The position numbers and the translations under genes were made by a program. The notes beneath the pieces were generated by a model that saw only the letters and a program-made list of their open reading frames with translations, did no database searches and was not told where the DNA came from. A DNA stretch of 7,837 nucleotides. Source: Thermoflexia bacterium. GTDB lineage: Bacteria > Chloroflexota > Anaerolineae > B4-G1 > SLSP01. The DNA is taken from assembly GCA_030605705.1 (NCBI GenBank), contig JAUWHU010000269.1, positions 1-7,837 of the forward strand, written 5' to 3'. Below are positions 1 through 6,319 of this stretch, piece by piece; position 1 is the first letter of the stretch; each line of letters begins with the position of its first letter.

Positions 1-761
1 ATAACCCACTGAAATATATTGACCCTTCTGGTCATGATCTCGTAATCGTAGGAGGTAAAGGGGGAAATTTCTCAGCAGACAACTGGGAAGGTTGGATTAG
101 AGCATACAAAGGCTGGGATGAAGAAGAGTGGGCGGTACTGAAGGGGAGCTGGGACAGCCTACTTCGTAGTAGTGAAACGACGACATTTGGAGATTTAAAT
201 AGCTTGTTGGAACCTCATGGAATACGTATTTTTGGATGGGGGGCAAGTACGGTTACCGAGGGATATGCGTTTGCTGACGGAGCTGCTCACGTTACCATGA
301 GCATGGTTGAACTTCTGAGTAGTGAAATGAAAGGGATGCAAGACATTACTTTGTTGGGGTGGAGTAAAGGTGCGAATCTTGTCGGACTGTATTTACATAC
401 GCTGCCTTTGAATAAGTCTCTGGTGCAACCCAACCATGTTGTCATGTTTGGACAGCCAAATGCTACTGAGGTACCAATTGTGGGACCCGCAGCTAGAAAG
501 TGGGGTGATAAACAGTTTGGGGTCAGTAAAGTTACCAACAATTTCCCTCAAGTAGCTGGTACTAATGCAGCTTGGCTTTGTGTAACAGGCGATCTTTGTT
601 GTGCTGGACGAGCTAGAAACGCCATTAATTACACCGGTGATGTCTTTGGAGTTGAAGGGCATAGCTCTTATGGCTCTCGGTTTATTGCCGTAAGAGTGCT
701 TTCTGATTTGCAAGTGGCAACCGATCATGGCGCATGGAATTATGGAGGTTGGAGCAGGTAA
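1..761 (+). CDS. Rhs protein C-terminal end with cutinase-like serine hydrolase tip (5' partial)
   Basis: The gene enters from the left; codons run from base 3. It opens with NPLKYIDPSGH, the conserved end of the Rhs core, where the variable toxin tip begins. The 241-residue tip shows a cutinase/lipase pattern: an N-terminal strand DLVIVGG, a nucleophile elbow GWSKG (Ser codon 363-365), a following strand HVVMFGQP, an acid within TGDLCC (Asp codon 591-593, beside cysteines as in cutinases) and GHSSYG (His codon 660-662). Order and spacing fit a Ser-Asp-His triad. Known of the family: Rhs proteins wrap a C-terminal toxin in a beta-cocoon, and lipase-type tips attack membrane lipids. Inferred: this tip is an esterase or phospholipase effector; the substrate cannot be read from sequence. 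The stop overlaps the next start (TAATG), as in toxin-immunity pairs. The tip is visibly AT-richer than the Rhs cores elsewhere in the window. Confidence 0.8.
   Translation, partial: NPLKYIDPSGHDLVIVGGKGGNFSADNWEGWIRAYKGWDEEEWAVLKGSWDSLLRSSETTTFGDLNSLLEPHGIRIFGWGASTVTEGYAFADGAAHVTMSMVELLSSEMKGMQDITLLGWSKGANLVGLYLHTLPLNKSLVQPNHVVMFGQPNATEVPIVGPAARKWGDKQFGVSKVTNNFPQVAGTNAAWLCVTGDLCCAGRARNAINYTGDVFGVEGHSSYGSRFIAVRVLSDLQVATDHGAWNYGGWSR
744..758 (+). promoter_or_regulatory. Ribosome binding site for the 761 start
   Basis: GGAGG at 744-748 and GGAG at 751-754 lie inside the end of the Rhs tip gene, with 6 nt between the second and the ATG at 761. This, plus the TAATG stop-start overlap, favours 761 over the in-frame ATG at 734, which would give a long overlap and has no comparable site. 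Confidence 0.65.
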
Positions 762-1255
762 TGATCAAGCGTAAAGTTTCTGTATATGTCAAGCGAATAG
801 CATGGGGTATTGTTTTGGGTATACTCGGTATTGCAATGGTACTGCTTTGGTGGACTGAGGGGTGGGTCTGGTATATTGATGAACCCGTATACCATAGAAT
901 TTTATGCTCTTTGCCGTTACCAACCCCGTCAACATACGAAGCGTGTGGTGTGCCCTATTCTTCACCAATCGGTTTATACTGGGAAGCAGATTACCTAACT
1001 ACTTGGGATCAGCCCCGCCTGGAAAGCTTTTACACAACAGAGTTGCCAGCACTGGGGTGGGATTTTGTAGATCAGTGGCAGTGTCATACGGTTGCAACTT
1101 GTATGCTGTTCACCTCGGAACAGCGTCGCTGGGTATCATTCGATAGGTACTGGCTAGTAGTGAAAACTCCAAATTATTATACTTCGGAACAAGAATGTAG
1201 CGTGCTACTAGCTTCGACACCAGATGAACAAAGCCTAAAGGATCGATTTAAATAA
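761..1255 (+). CDS. Membrane-anchored small protein, candidate immunity protein for the cutinase-like tip
   Basis: A 164-residue protein starting one base inside the upstream stop codon, so it is translationally coupled to the Rhs tip. Residues 1-10 are basic (MIKRKVSVYVKR), followed by one hydrophobic segment (about 12-32, IAWGIVLGILGIAMVLLWW). The remaining ~130 residues would lie outside the cytoplasm by the positive-inside rule. That part contains FYTTELPALGW, a pattern reminiscent of small lipoprotein domains with an 'FY..EL...GW' helix, and several cysteines (in ILCSLP, YEACG, WQCHTVATCM, QECSV) that could form disulfides. No family was recognised with confidence. Position directly after a toxin tip, small size and a membrane anchor facing the compartment where a lipase effector would act make immunity the best guess, but this is inference from context. 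It could also be an adaptor or an unrelated anchored protein. Confidence 0.7.
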   Translation: MIKRKVSVYVKRIAWGIVLGILGIAMVLLWWTEGWVWYIDEPVYHRILCSLPLPTPSTYEACGVPYSSPIGLYWEADYLTTWDQPRLESFYTTELPALGWDFVDQWQCHTVATCMLFTSEQRRWVSFDRYWLVVKTPNYYTSEQECSVLLASTPDEQSLKDRFK

Positions 1256-1426
1256 GATCACAGTGATTATCGGAACACCTAATTTCTGGTGAGTTTTCCT
1301 CGGCTTGTGGGCTCGCCTCGTTGACAACGAATGCTGACGGCGACCTGGGCGCGTACACCACCGGCTGGGTTTACGATACCGAAAACCAGCTGGCCGTCAT
1401 CACCAACACCCATTCCTTCACCCAAA

Positions 1427-1570
1427 CCCACTCACACACCCAAGCCTACTCACACGCCCAAACCTACTCACACGCCCAAGCCCACTCACACACCTAAGCC
1501 TACTCACACACCTAAGCCTACTCACACGCCCAAGCCTACTCACACACCCAAACCTACTCATACTCCCAAA
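1427..1570 (+). repeat. Eight tandem 18-bp units encoding (PTHTPK)8
   Basis: Eight consecutive 18-bp units each encode Pro-Thr-His-Thr-Pro-Lys in frame 2. Differences between units are almost all at third codon positions (ccc/cct, aca/acg/act, aag/aaa), so selection on the peptide acted at some time. Degenerate units flank the array: PTPIPSPK before, PPPGPKPTFTPWPK after. It forms an extended Pro/Thr linker between the YD repeats and the YYYAGGQR strand of the Rhs core. Such arrays expand and contract easily. Confidence 0.95.
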
Positions 1571-2014
1571 CCCCCGCCTGGGCCGAAGCCGACCTTCACC
1601 CCGTGGCCGAAATCTACTGTCGCGGGCAGCACCAGCACCCCGCCGGTGGGCCAACTCTGGCGCACCTACTACTACGCCGGCGGGCAGCGCATCGCCGTGC
1701 GCGAGCGCACCGCCACTACGGACAAACTCACCTACCTGCATGGCGACCACTTAGGCTCTGCGTCCCTGGCGACGGATGCCAGCGGTGGCGTGTTGAGCGA
1801 GATGCGCTACACTCCGTATGGTGAAACGCGCAGCGGCGACATGGCGACGGACCGGCGCTACACGGGACAGCGTTGGGAAGACGGCATTGGCCTCTACGAT
1901 TACAACGCGCGGTACTACGATCCTGTGTTGGGACGCTTTATCAGCGCGGATACGATCGTGCCGGAGCCGGGGAATCCGCAGAGTTTGAACCGCTACGCGT
2001 ATGTGCTCAATAAT

Positions 2015-2023
2015 CCACTTAAG
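2015..2023 (+). repeat. Left copy of target-site duplication of the IS1182-like element
   Basis: CCACTTAAG here matches TCACTTAAG at 5536-5544 in 8 of 9 positions (last 8 identical). The codons Pro-Leu-Lys belong to the Rhs motif NNPLK. After removal of 2024-5544 the gene reads NNPLK-YTDPSGH in frame. The copy no longer abuts the element because the IS110-family element was inserted between them. Confidence 0.7.
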
Positions 2024-2027
2024 ACTA

Positions 2028-3425
2028 CTAAGAAACACTCTGTAGTTGAGGGACCAAGTCCATGCCCATATCTTTGGCCCGGCGTTTCAGATTTCTGATG
2101 ACCCGTTCGCGATATTTTTGCTCATAATAGACTTGACCAGGGTCATGATATTCTTCTTTGTATTTGAGCAAGTGATAGAAGATACGGGCGATTTTGTGAG
2201 CGGTAGCGGTGATGGCTTTAGGTCCACCGTGTTTGGCGCGCATGCGGCGATAAAATGCCCCCAAAGCACTATCACTGCGACTGACACTTTGAGCGGCCAT
2301 CCTAAAGGCTTGAGCAGCTCGGTTTTTTGATTTCAGGGTACGACTTTTCAATATCTTACCGCCAGATATGTCGTTGTGCGGAGCTAAGGTGAGCCAAGAG
2401 GTAAAATGCTTGACCGTAGGCCAGCAGTTCATATCCACCCCAGTTTCGGTGATGATTTTTTGAACACCCAAGGCATCCAGACCATCGATTTGAGTCAAGT
2501 CAACACCCGTAATCTGGTAGAGATAAGAGCGTAAATCAAACTCCGGCGCATTGCCTGACCGTCGTTGCTTCTTTTTGGCTAGCGGCAAAGGTTTTGCTGC
2601 AACATCAACAACTGGCTTGAAGGCGGTATATTTCTGTTCGATCTCCGCATCACAGAGCCTGATTTGATGGTTGTAAAAATCATACAGTTCCAAGGCCTGC
2701 TGTAAAGCAAACAAGTGTTCAGCTCGATAATTGCCAGTCAGGGCTTTAGCAATTTCAGTCTGACTGCTGTGACAACGTGGGTCTCGATGTTGCGCCAGTT
2801 TGACCGGGTCGCGGGTGCCAGCTACAATGTCCCGAATGATGCGCATCCCGGTCCGTCCAGTGATATCGCTGAGTACGTTGGTCAATTGAACATTCATCAG
2901 CTGCAGGGCCTTGTGCATATGCTGAATATGCGCGCTGCGGTAACGAATCAGATTATCCCGATGTCGGATGTAAGCCCGCAAGGCACACATCTCTGCCTCG
3001 GGACGAAAGGAGGCGCTCAACAAACCATAGGTGTGGAGTTGTTGGATCCATTAACAATCCAAAATATCGGTCTTCCTGCCGGACACATTCTTGACATGAT
3101 GGGCATTGACCAGGAAAACTTCAAAACCGCGGTCCTCCAAAATCTCGTACACGGGAATCCAATAGATGCCTGTTGATTCCATCGCCACCGTCTCAACGCC
3201 ACACGCTTCCAACCAATCAGCCAAGGCATACAAGTCGACAGTGAAGGTCTGGAAAGCCTGCACAGCTGTCTCATCTCGACCTTCCGGCACACAGACCCAA
3301 ATCTCAGCAGCGCCAATATCCAAACCCGCCGCATTTAGGTTGATTTGTTCCAAGCTAGCTAACGTGGGCACTGGCTTAGCTTTATTCTTGCTGCGTTCAC
3401 GCTTGCGTTTTGAGGACATGCTCAT
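2028..3425 (-). pseudogene. IS110-family transposase with one in-frame TAA
   Basis: The reading frame spans 465 codons from the ATG at 3425, with GGAG 5 nt upstream, but codon 125 is TAA (3051-3053). It is flanked by KTDILDC and WIQQLHTYGLLSASFRP; relatives carry Gln here (DCQW), so a CAA-to-TAA change is likely. N-terminal RuvC-like DEDD domain: Asp36 (LDIGA), Glu83 (MESTGIYW), Asp120 and Asp123 (GRKTDILDC). C-terminal domain (Transposase_20 type): ITGVDLTQIDGLDALG, then LAPHNDISGGKILKSRTLKSKNRAAQAFRMAA, with the conserved Ser at about 354 in ISGGK. Family knowledge: these recombinases use both domains plus a bridge RNA to join element ends to target. Everything except codon 125 looks intact, so the inactivation seems recent. 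A restart at a TTG at 3023 would give only the C-terminal part without the DEDD domain. Confidence 0.9.
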
Positions 3426-3458
3426 CTTTGCTCCTATTCTGGCTATATGTTGCTGAAG

Positions 3459-3605
3459 GTTCAGACCCGATTATCTCACGGTGAATGTAGACTACTAAAC
3501 GGGGTCTCTGTTGAGCCACCAAGGAATAAACCACCGATAATCGGAACCAAGCTCTACTACGGGCCAAAAAGCACCATTGTCATACCGGTCTTAACTGTCT
3601 GAACA
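3459..3605 (-). ncRNA. Candidate bridge RNA of the IS110-family element
   Basis: Seen: in the non-coding 5' end of the element, a TATAAT box (3612-3617, minus strand) predicts a transcript start near 3605. The RNA can form an outer 8-bp stem (3597-3604 with 3459-3466, GTTCAGAC/GTCTGAAC), a second 8-bp stem stacked beside it (3537-3544 with 3467-3474, CCGATTAT/ATAATCGG) and an inner CGGTG/CACCG stem (3532-3536 with 3479-3483). In transposase sense, 3498-3486 reads TTAGTAGTCTACA, identical to the right-end/CT/left-end junction of the element. AGTAGAGCT (3558-3550) matches the left target side AGTGGAGCT in 8 of 9, and CAGTTAAG (3597-3590) is complementary to the right target side in 7 of 8. Known: IS110-group elements encode a ~177-nt bridge RNA in this position. 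Inferred: these segments are donor and target guides. The 3' end could extend to about 3435; guide order relative to IS621 was not checked. Confidence 0.6.
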
Positions 3606-3611
3606 ACGCTG

Positions 3612-3617
3612 ATTATA
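3612..3617 (-). promoter_or_regulatory. TATAAT -10 box for the candidate bridge RNA
   Basis: On the minus strand a perfect TATAAT lies 7 nt before the outer stem of the predicted RNA. No good -35 hexamer is seen at 16-18 nt upstream, so the promoter may be weak, or may need sequence brought in when the element circularises. Confidence 0.45.
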
Positions 3618-3685
3618 CCTCACTCTGGTCTGGGGCCTGTTTCTTGTAGAAAGAATTATCATGAAGAATGAAGGATTATGTGTAG

Positions 3686-3699
3686 CTCCACTGAAAAAA
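3686..3699 (+). repeat. Left terminal inverted repeat of the IS1182-like element
   Basis: CTCCACTGAAAAAA, the exact reverse complement of 5522-5535. The transposase stop codon (3700-3702) follows immediately, so coding sequence reaches the repeat. Confidence 0.9.
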
Positions 3700-5451
3700 C
3701 TAGGCTCCGTGAGCCGGAATTGGTTGAAACGGGCGCATCAGGCGATTTATGAGGCGCAAGAAGTTGCACAATGGAACCAAAAAAGAGGGAAAAGGAGAGC
3801 CGTCAGGTACTTGCTGACCGCGTCTAGTTTCATTCTCAGCTGACTTTTTGGCTCTCTTGGCTGTTTCTTGCCCGACCAGGTAACGATGGATACGCCGCAA
3901 ATTGCTCATGGCGGCAGCTCCAAGCATGACGATACTCACGCGGGGTTGGCCGCGTACTGGCACCTTACCATTACCGAAGGGATGTTTGAGCGATCTGACG
4001 GTGGCTTCCACAGCGGCGCGTAGATTTTGCCCACTTGCGCGCGCTTCAGCAGTTCGCTGGCGGCGCAAGGCTACTGCTACGTCTTGTTGTGAGAAACGCA
4101 GCACCCGTTCAGGGGTGCATTTGAGCGGCCGGGTTGGACACACGGCGCAGCACGAGCAGTTTTTGCAGTCAGCGGCATTGAAAGCTGCACGATAGCGCTG
4201 CTCTTTGCGCCCGGCTGTCACTGTTACCTGTTGTCCGTTGGGGCAAGTGACTGTCTGGGGTTTACCAGCGGCATCGAGCTCCCAAGCAAAGTCTTCCAGA
4301 CTCAGTTTTTCTTCCGCTGGTTTGCGACCGCGAATGGCGCTCTGAACCTGTTCAACACCTAGTTCGCGCATTGTCTGGTCCACGTCTGGACTGTTGTATC
4401 CGCCATCCGTGTTCATCTGCTCCACGCCGGTGCGTTCTTTGATATCGGGCAGCGCCGCGTCCAACATAGCTGCGTCGTCGGTGTTGTTCGGTTCCGTTTG
4501 CACCTTGACAATCAACTGCAGCTCGTTCTCCGGGTTGCAAGTCTCTGTCGCATTGACAACATAGCCCTGGTAATCCTCACCGCGCTTCCGACGATAGGTG
4601 GCTTCCCAATCATCGGGTGACTGCAAACTGCTGGCACGCAGCTCTTTTCCTGCTTTGGGACGCAAGCTGGCTGCATCAATGCTGAAATGCTCCTGAAACA
4701 CACGCTGCAGTACGCGATAGGCAGGTCCTGTATGGTAGTCAGTAGCCAATTCAGCTACCAGGCGGCTCATCAACTCGCCGATGCGCTGGAGGTGTTCCAG
4801 CGCGTCTTCGCCTTTGAGGTGATAGATGTATTGCCCGGAACTCCCTTTCAGATAGGGCTCAAATGCCTCTGCGTACCGCTGTTGGTCTGCCTCATCCAGC
4901 ATCCGCTGCACACGCTGGAGCACCTCGACCAGCAATTGCAGACGGGTCATCTGGCGGATATTGCTGGCAATCATCGTGCTGTCCATGCGCAGCTTGTCGG
5001 TCTTCAATTCAAAGGCCGCAATCTGTTCGTCGGTGATTTGCTCAAAGACCTGCTCGATCAGGTTCTCTCCCGTCTCTTGCATGTGCTGGGTAACGCGGCC
5101 GCGAAAATTGTACGTTGTGCGCAGTTCAAAATGCCCCACGCTCAAATCGCGGTAGCCCAGGGCATAGCGAACCTGTACGTCATAGCAGAAGTGGTCGTAC
5201 ATCTCTTCATCGCTCCAGCCAAAGCCCGACTTGAGGATCTCCAGTCCCACCAAGACGTTGACTGGCGTATTGGGGCGCGAAGCTTCGTCGGAATAGAGGC
5301 CGGCAAAAACCTTTTCGTCTATCCGGACAAAAATCTCGCGATAGAAGGTCCCGGCCCAGGAGTCTTCCAACCGTTTCAGTATCTTCTCGGGCAGAAAACT
5401 GATGCTGCTAAACATGGACAGCTGCAAGTGTTGGTCGTTTGGCACAAACAT
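3700..5451 (-). CDS. IS1182-family DDE transposase
   Basis: The chosen start at 5451 gives 583 residues. GAGGAG lies 6 nt upstream and the expected start MFVPNDQHLQLSMF follows; an in-frame ATG at 5481 would add 10 residues but lies almost at the -10 box. The N-terminal third carries the DUF772-type region (RPNTPVNVLVGLEILKSGFGWSDEEMYDHFCYDVQVRYALG). The catalytic core shows Asp157 in LRMDSTMIASN, Asp349 in NTDGGYNS and probably Glu482 in AAVEATVRSLKHPFGNGK. A cysteine cluster at about 439-448 (CKNCSCCAVCPTRPLKC) lies before the last acidic residue, as is typical of this family. It excises and inserts the element by acting on its terminal repeats. No stop or frameshift is visible, so the gene looks intact and the element may still move. 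Confidence 0.92.
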   Translation of the reverse strand: MFVPNDQHLQLSMFSSISFLPEKILKRLEDSWAGTFYREIFVRIDEKVFAGLYSDEASRPNTPVNVLVGLEILKSGFGWSDEEMYDHFCYDVQVRYALGYRDLSVGHFELRTTYNFRGRVTQHMQETGENLIEQVFEQITDEQIAAFELKTDKLRMDSTMIASNIRQMTRLQLLVEVLQRVQRMLDEADQQRYAEAFEPYLKGSSGQYIYHLKGEDALEHLQRIGELMSRLVAELATDYHTGPAYRVLQRVFQEHFSIDAASLRPKAGKELRASSLQSPDDWEATYRRKRGEDYQGYVVNATETCNPENELQLIVKVQTEPNNTDDAAMLDAALPDIKERTGVEQMNTDGGYNSPDVDQTMRELGVEQVQSAIRGRKPAEEKLSLEDFAWELDAAGKPQTVTCPNGQQVTVTAGRKEQRYRAAFNAADCKNCSCCAVCPTRPLKCTPERVLRFSQQDVAVALRRQRTAEARASGQNLRAAVEATVRSLKHPFGNGKVPVRGQPRVSIVMLGAAAMSNLRRIHRYLVGQETAKRAKKSAENETRRGQQVPDGSPFPSFLVPLCNFLRLINRLMRPFQPIPAHGA

Positions 5452-5482
5452 CGAATGCTCCTCATATCTGCAAGGTGGCACT

Positions 5483-5512
5483 ATTATACCAGCTCTGCCC
5501 CGCAGCGGGCAA
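5483..5512 (-). promoter_or_regulatory. Transposase promoter of the IS1182-like element
   Basis: Minus strand: TTGCCC (5512-5507), 18-nt spacer, then extended -10 TGGTATAAT (TATAAT at 5488-5483). Transcription would begin near 5476, about 25 nt before the start codon at 5451. A GC-rich palindromic stretch (GCCCGCTGCGGGGC) occupies the spacer. Confidence 0.6.
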
Positions 5513-5521
5513 GAAGCTACC

Positions 5522-5535
5522 TTTTTTCAGTGGAG
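5522..5535 (-). repeat. Right terminal inverted repeat of the IS1182-like element
   Basis: TTTTTTCAGTGGAG, the exact reverse complement of 3686-3699. It is directly followed by the right copy of the duplicated target. Confidence 0.9.
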
Positions 5536-5544
5536 TCACTTAAG
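5536..5544 (+). repeat. Right copy of target-site duplication
   Basis: TCACTTAAG, identical in its last 8 bases to 2016-2023. It encodes Ser-Leu-Lys in the frame of the downstream Rhs tip (original Pro-Leu-Lys). Either a 9-bp duplication with one substitution, or an 8-bp duplication plus one extra T. Confidence 0.7.
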
Positions 5545-6297
5545 TATACGGATCCGAGTGGGCATTGGGTTGTTCCGCCAATGATGGCTTGGACATTTGT
5601 GGGTGGGTTAGCTTATGTTGCGGTTAAACTAGGGGCAGGTTATTATGAGCATCAGCAAGTATTAACAGTCTATAATCAATCTTCTTCTGACGCGGAATTC
5701 CTAGCGAATTTATTTACGGCTGATAACTTATGGGGAAAAACTCCCCAAGGCCGCCTTCGAGCGATTCTTGAAGGCACAAGGTCAATCCCTGTGCTTACAG
5801 GGTCTGATGGCCTAGGGTATTTTCGTGGTGATTTTGGAGAAAGTGGCTTTCAAGAAATACTCCAAGACGGCGAGTTGTATGATATGTACTGGGGAGGAGG
5901 TAAATCTGACCAAGTTGGGCATTTTTTAACTAGCGTTGGCCTAGCTTTCTATTACGGCAAGGCATCTCTGTATCCATCTGTGGGGCATGAAATGCTCTCT
6001 GATGAGACAGGTATTATTAAACAAATCGGGGCTGCAATTCAAGACCACGGGAATATTGATTTGTTTTTAGCTGCTGTCGGCGCGGATGCTCGTGGAAATA
6101 CTGCTTTACGTGATCAAAAGTTGCGAGCGATTTTAGCTTCGGGTTATGCAAAGGATAAATCGCTATACTATGGTAACAGTTTGCAAGACTTGAGACTGAA
6201 CGTGAGGGGATGGCGTTTGGCTCAGCTAATAAAAAATGGCACTCTTCAGACTCGTGAAGAGGTTGCAACTTGGATTCAAGAGAATATTGGGCAATGA
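5545..6297 (+). pseudogene. Rhs tip 2: boundary motif plus 243-residue C-terminal domain of unknown function, severed from its core
   Basis: Begins with YTDPSGHW, the continuation of NNPLK at 2023. The 243 residues after DPSGH equal tip 1 in length, as expected of an exchangeable tip. A hydrophobic stretch (VVPPMMAWTFVGGLAYVAVKLGAGYY) is followed by a mixed domain containing GYFRGDFGESGF, WGGGKSDQVGHFLTSVGLAFYYG (His codon 5920-5922), SVGHEMLSDETG (His codon 5986-5988), AVGADARGNTALRDQ and, at the end, GNSLQDLRLNVRGWRLAQLIKNG plus TREEVATWIQENIGQ. I do not recognise the family. Two His-containing helical segments could supply active-site or metal residues, which is speculation. The domain itself has no stop or shift, but it is cut off from its core and has no ribosome site at its first in-frame ATG pair (5581-5586), so it is probably silent. 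Confidence 0.8.
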
Positions 6298-6319
6298 GTT
6301 TGCATAGCGCGGCAGGGCC

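Larger units (their letters stand above)
1324..2023 (+). pseudogene. Second Rhs/YD core fragment, start-less, frame-broken and cut by insertion elements
   Basis: Rhs similarity begins near 1324 in frame 1 (NADGDLGAYTTGWVYDTENQLAVITNT), with no start codon or ribosome site before it. Near 1400-1410 the Rhs reading passes to frame 2; frame 1 ends at a TAA near 1493 inside the repeat. Frame 2 continues as a Pro/Thr linker and then the canonical Rhs-associated core: YYYAGGQRIAVRE, LHGDHLGSASLATDASG, RYTPYGETR, RYTGQRWEDGIGLYDYNARYYDPVLGRFISADT, LNRYAYVLNNPLK. The stretch normally found between 'VTNT' and the linker (the FxYDGDGxRV repeat) is absent, so a deletion probably caused the shift. At 2023 the core is interrupted by 3.5 kb of insertion sequences; the same gene resumes at 5545. 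Left to itself the frame-2 reading would end at 2098 inside the IS110-family element. It is best read as a displaced, non-expressed core plus tip. Confidence 0.8.
2024..3685 (-). mobile_element. IS110-family insertion sequence (about 1.66 kb)
   Basis: The element contains one transposase gene on the minus strand that ends 4 bp from the left boundary, and 258 bp of non-coding sequence upstream of it at the right boundary. There are no terminal inverted repeats, as expected for IS110-group elements. An AG dinucleotide (CT in transposase sense) sits at both junctions, 2022-2023 and 3684-3685, matching the core-dinucleotide behaviour known for IS621. The register is supported by a 13-nt match between the internal RNA and the sequence made by joining both ends at CT. 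A register using the neighbouring AG (transposase sense) is also possible on junction sequence alone. The element sits exactly at the boundary between the left duplication and the left inverted repeat of the IS1182-like element. Confidence 0.75.
3686..5535 (-). mobile_element. IS1182-like insertion sequence (1850 bp)
   Basis: Bounded by perfect 14-bp inverted repeats (CTCCACTGAAAAAA and its complement) and filled by one long DDE transposase gene on the minus strand. At the right it abuts TCACTTAAG directly; on the left the matching CCACTTAAG is separated from it by the IS110-family element. The order of events is therefore Rhs core, then this element, then the IS110-family element. Confidence 0.85.

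Noticed and set aside
287..728. Minus-strand frames opposite the cutinase-like tip
   Set aside because: The plus strand has clear family motifs and coupled downstream gene; the opposite frames show none.
1276..1295. Possible terminator after the candidate immunity gene (CACC...GGTG then TTTT)
   Set aside because: Only a 4-bp stem with an 8-nt loop and a four-T run; too weak to call.
1427..1570. Regularly spaced repeats as a CRISPR array
   Set aside because: Units of 18 bp are directly adjacent with no spacers and encode a continuous linker in frame.
1418..1750. Minus-strand frame over the 18-bp repeats
   Set aside because: Low-complexity complement of the (PTHTPK)n array and of the Rhs core; no start signal and no recognisable domain.
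3051..3053. TAA read as sense or programmed readthrough in the IS110 transposase
   Set aside because: No recoding signal is visible and other genes here use TAA as a normal stop (for example 759-761 and 1253-1255).
2022..3687. Alternative IS110 boundary using AG (transposase sense) as the core, i.e. CT at 2025-2026 and 3686-3687
   Set aside because: It also fits junction duplication and would make the IS1182 ends symmetric with an extra base, but it breaks the 13-nt identity between the RNA and the joined ends. Kept as a less likely option.
3661..3843. Plus-strand 60-codon frame spanning the IS110/IS1182 junction
   Set aside because: It crosses the element boundary and is antisense to the transposase end; no domain.
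4687..5535. Long plus-strand reading frame continuous with tip 2 (total 536 codons)
   Set aside because: It is antisense to the intact IS1182-family transposase. Only the part from 5536 has Rhs similarity; the rest is an accidental open frame.
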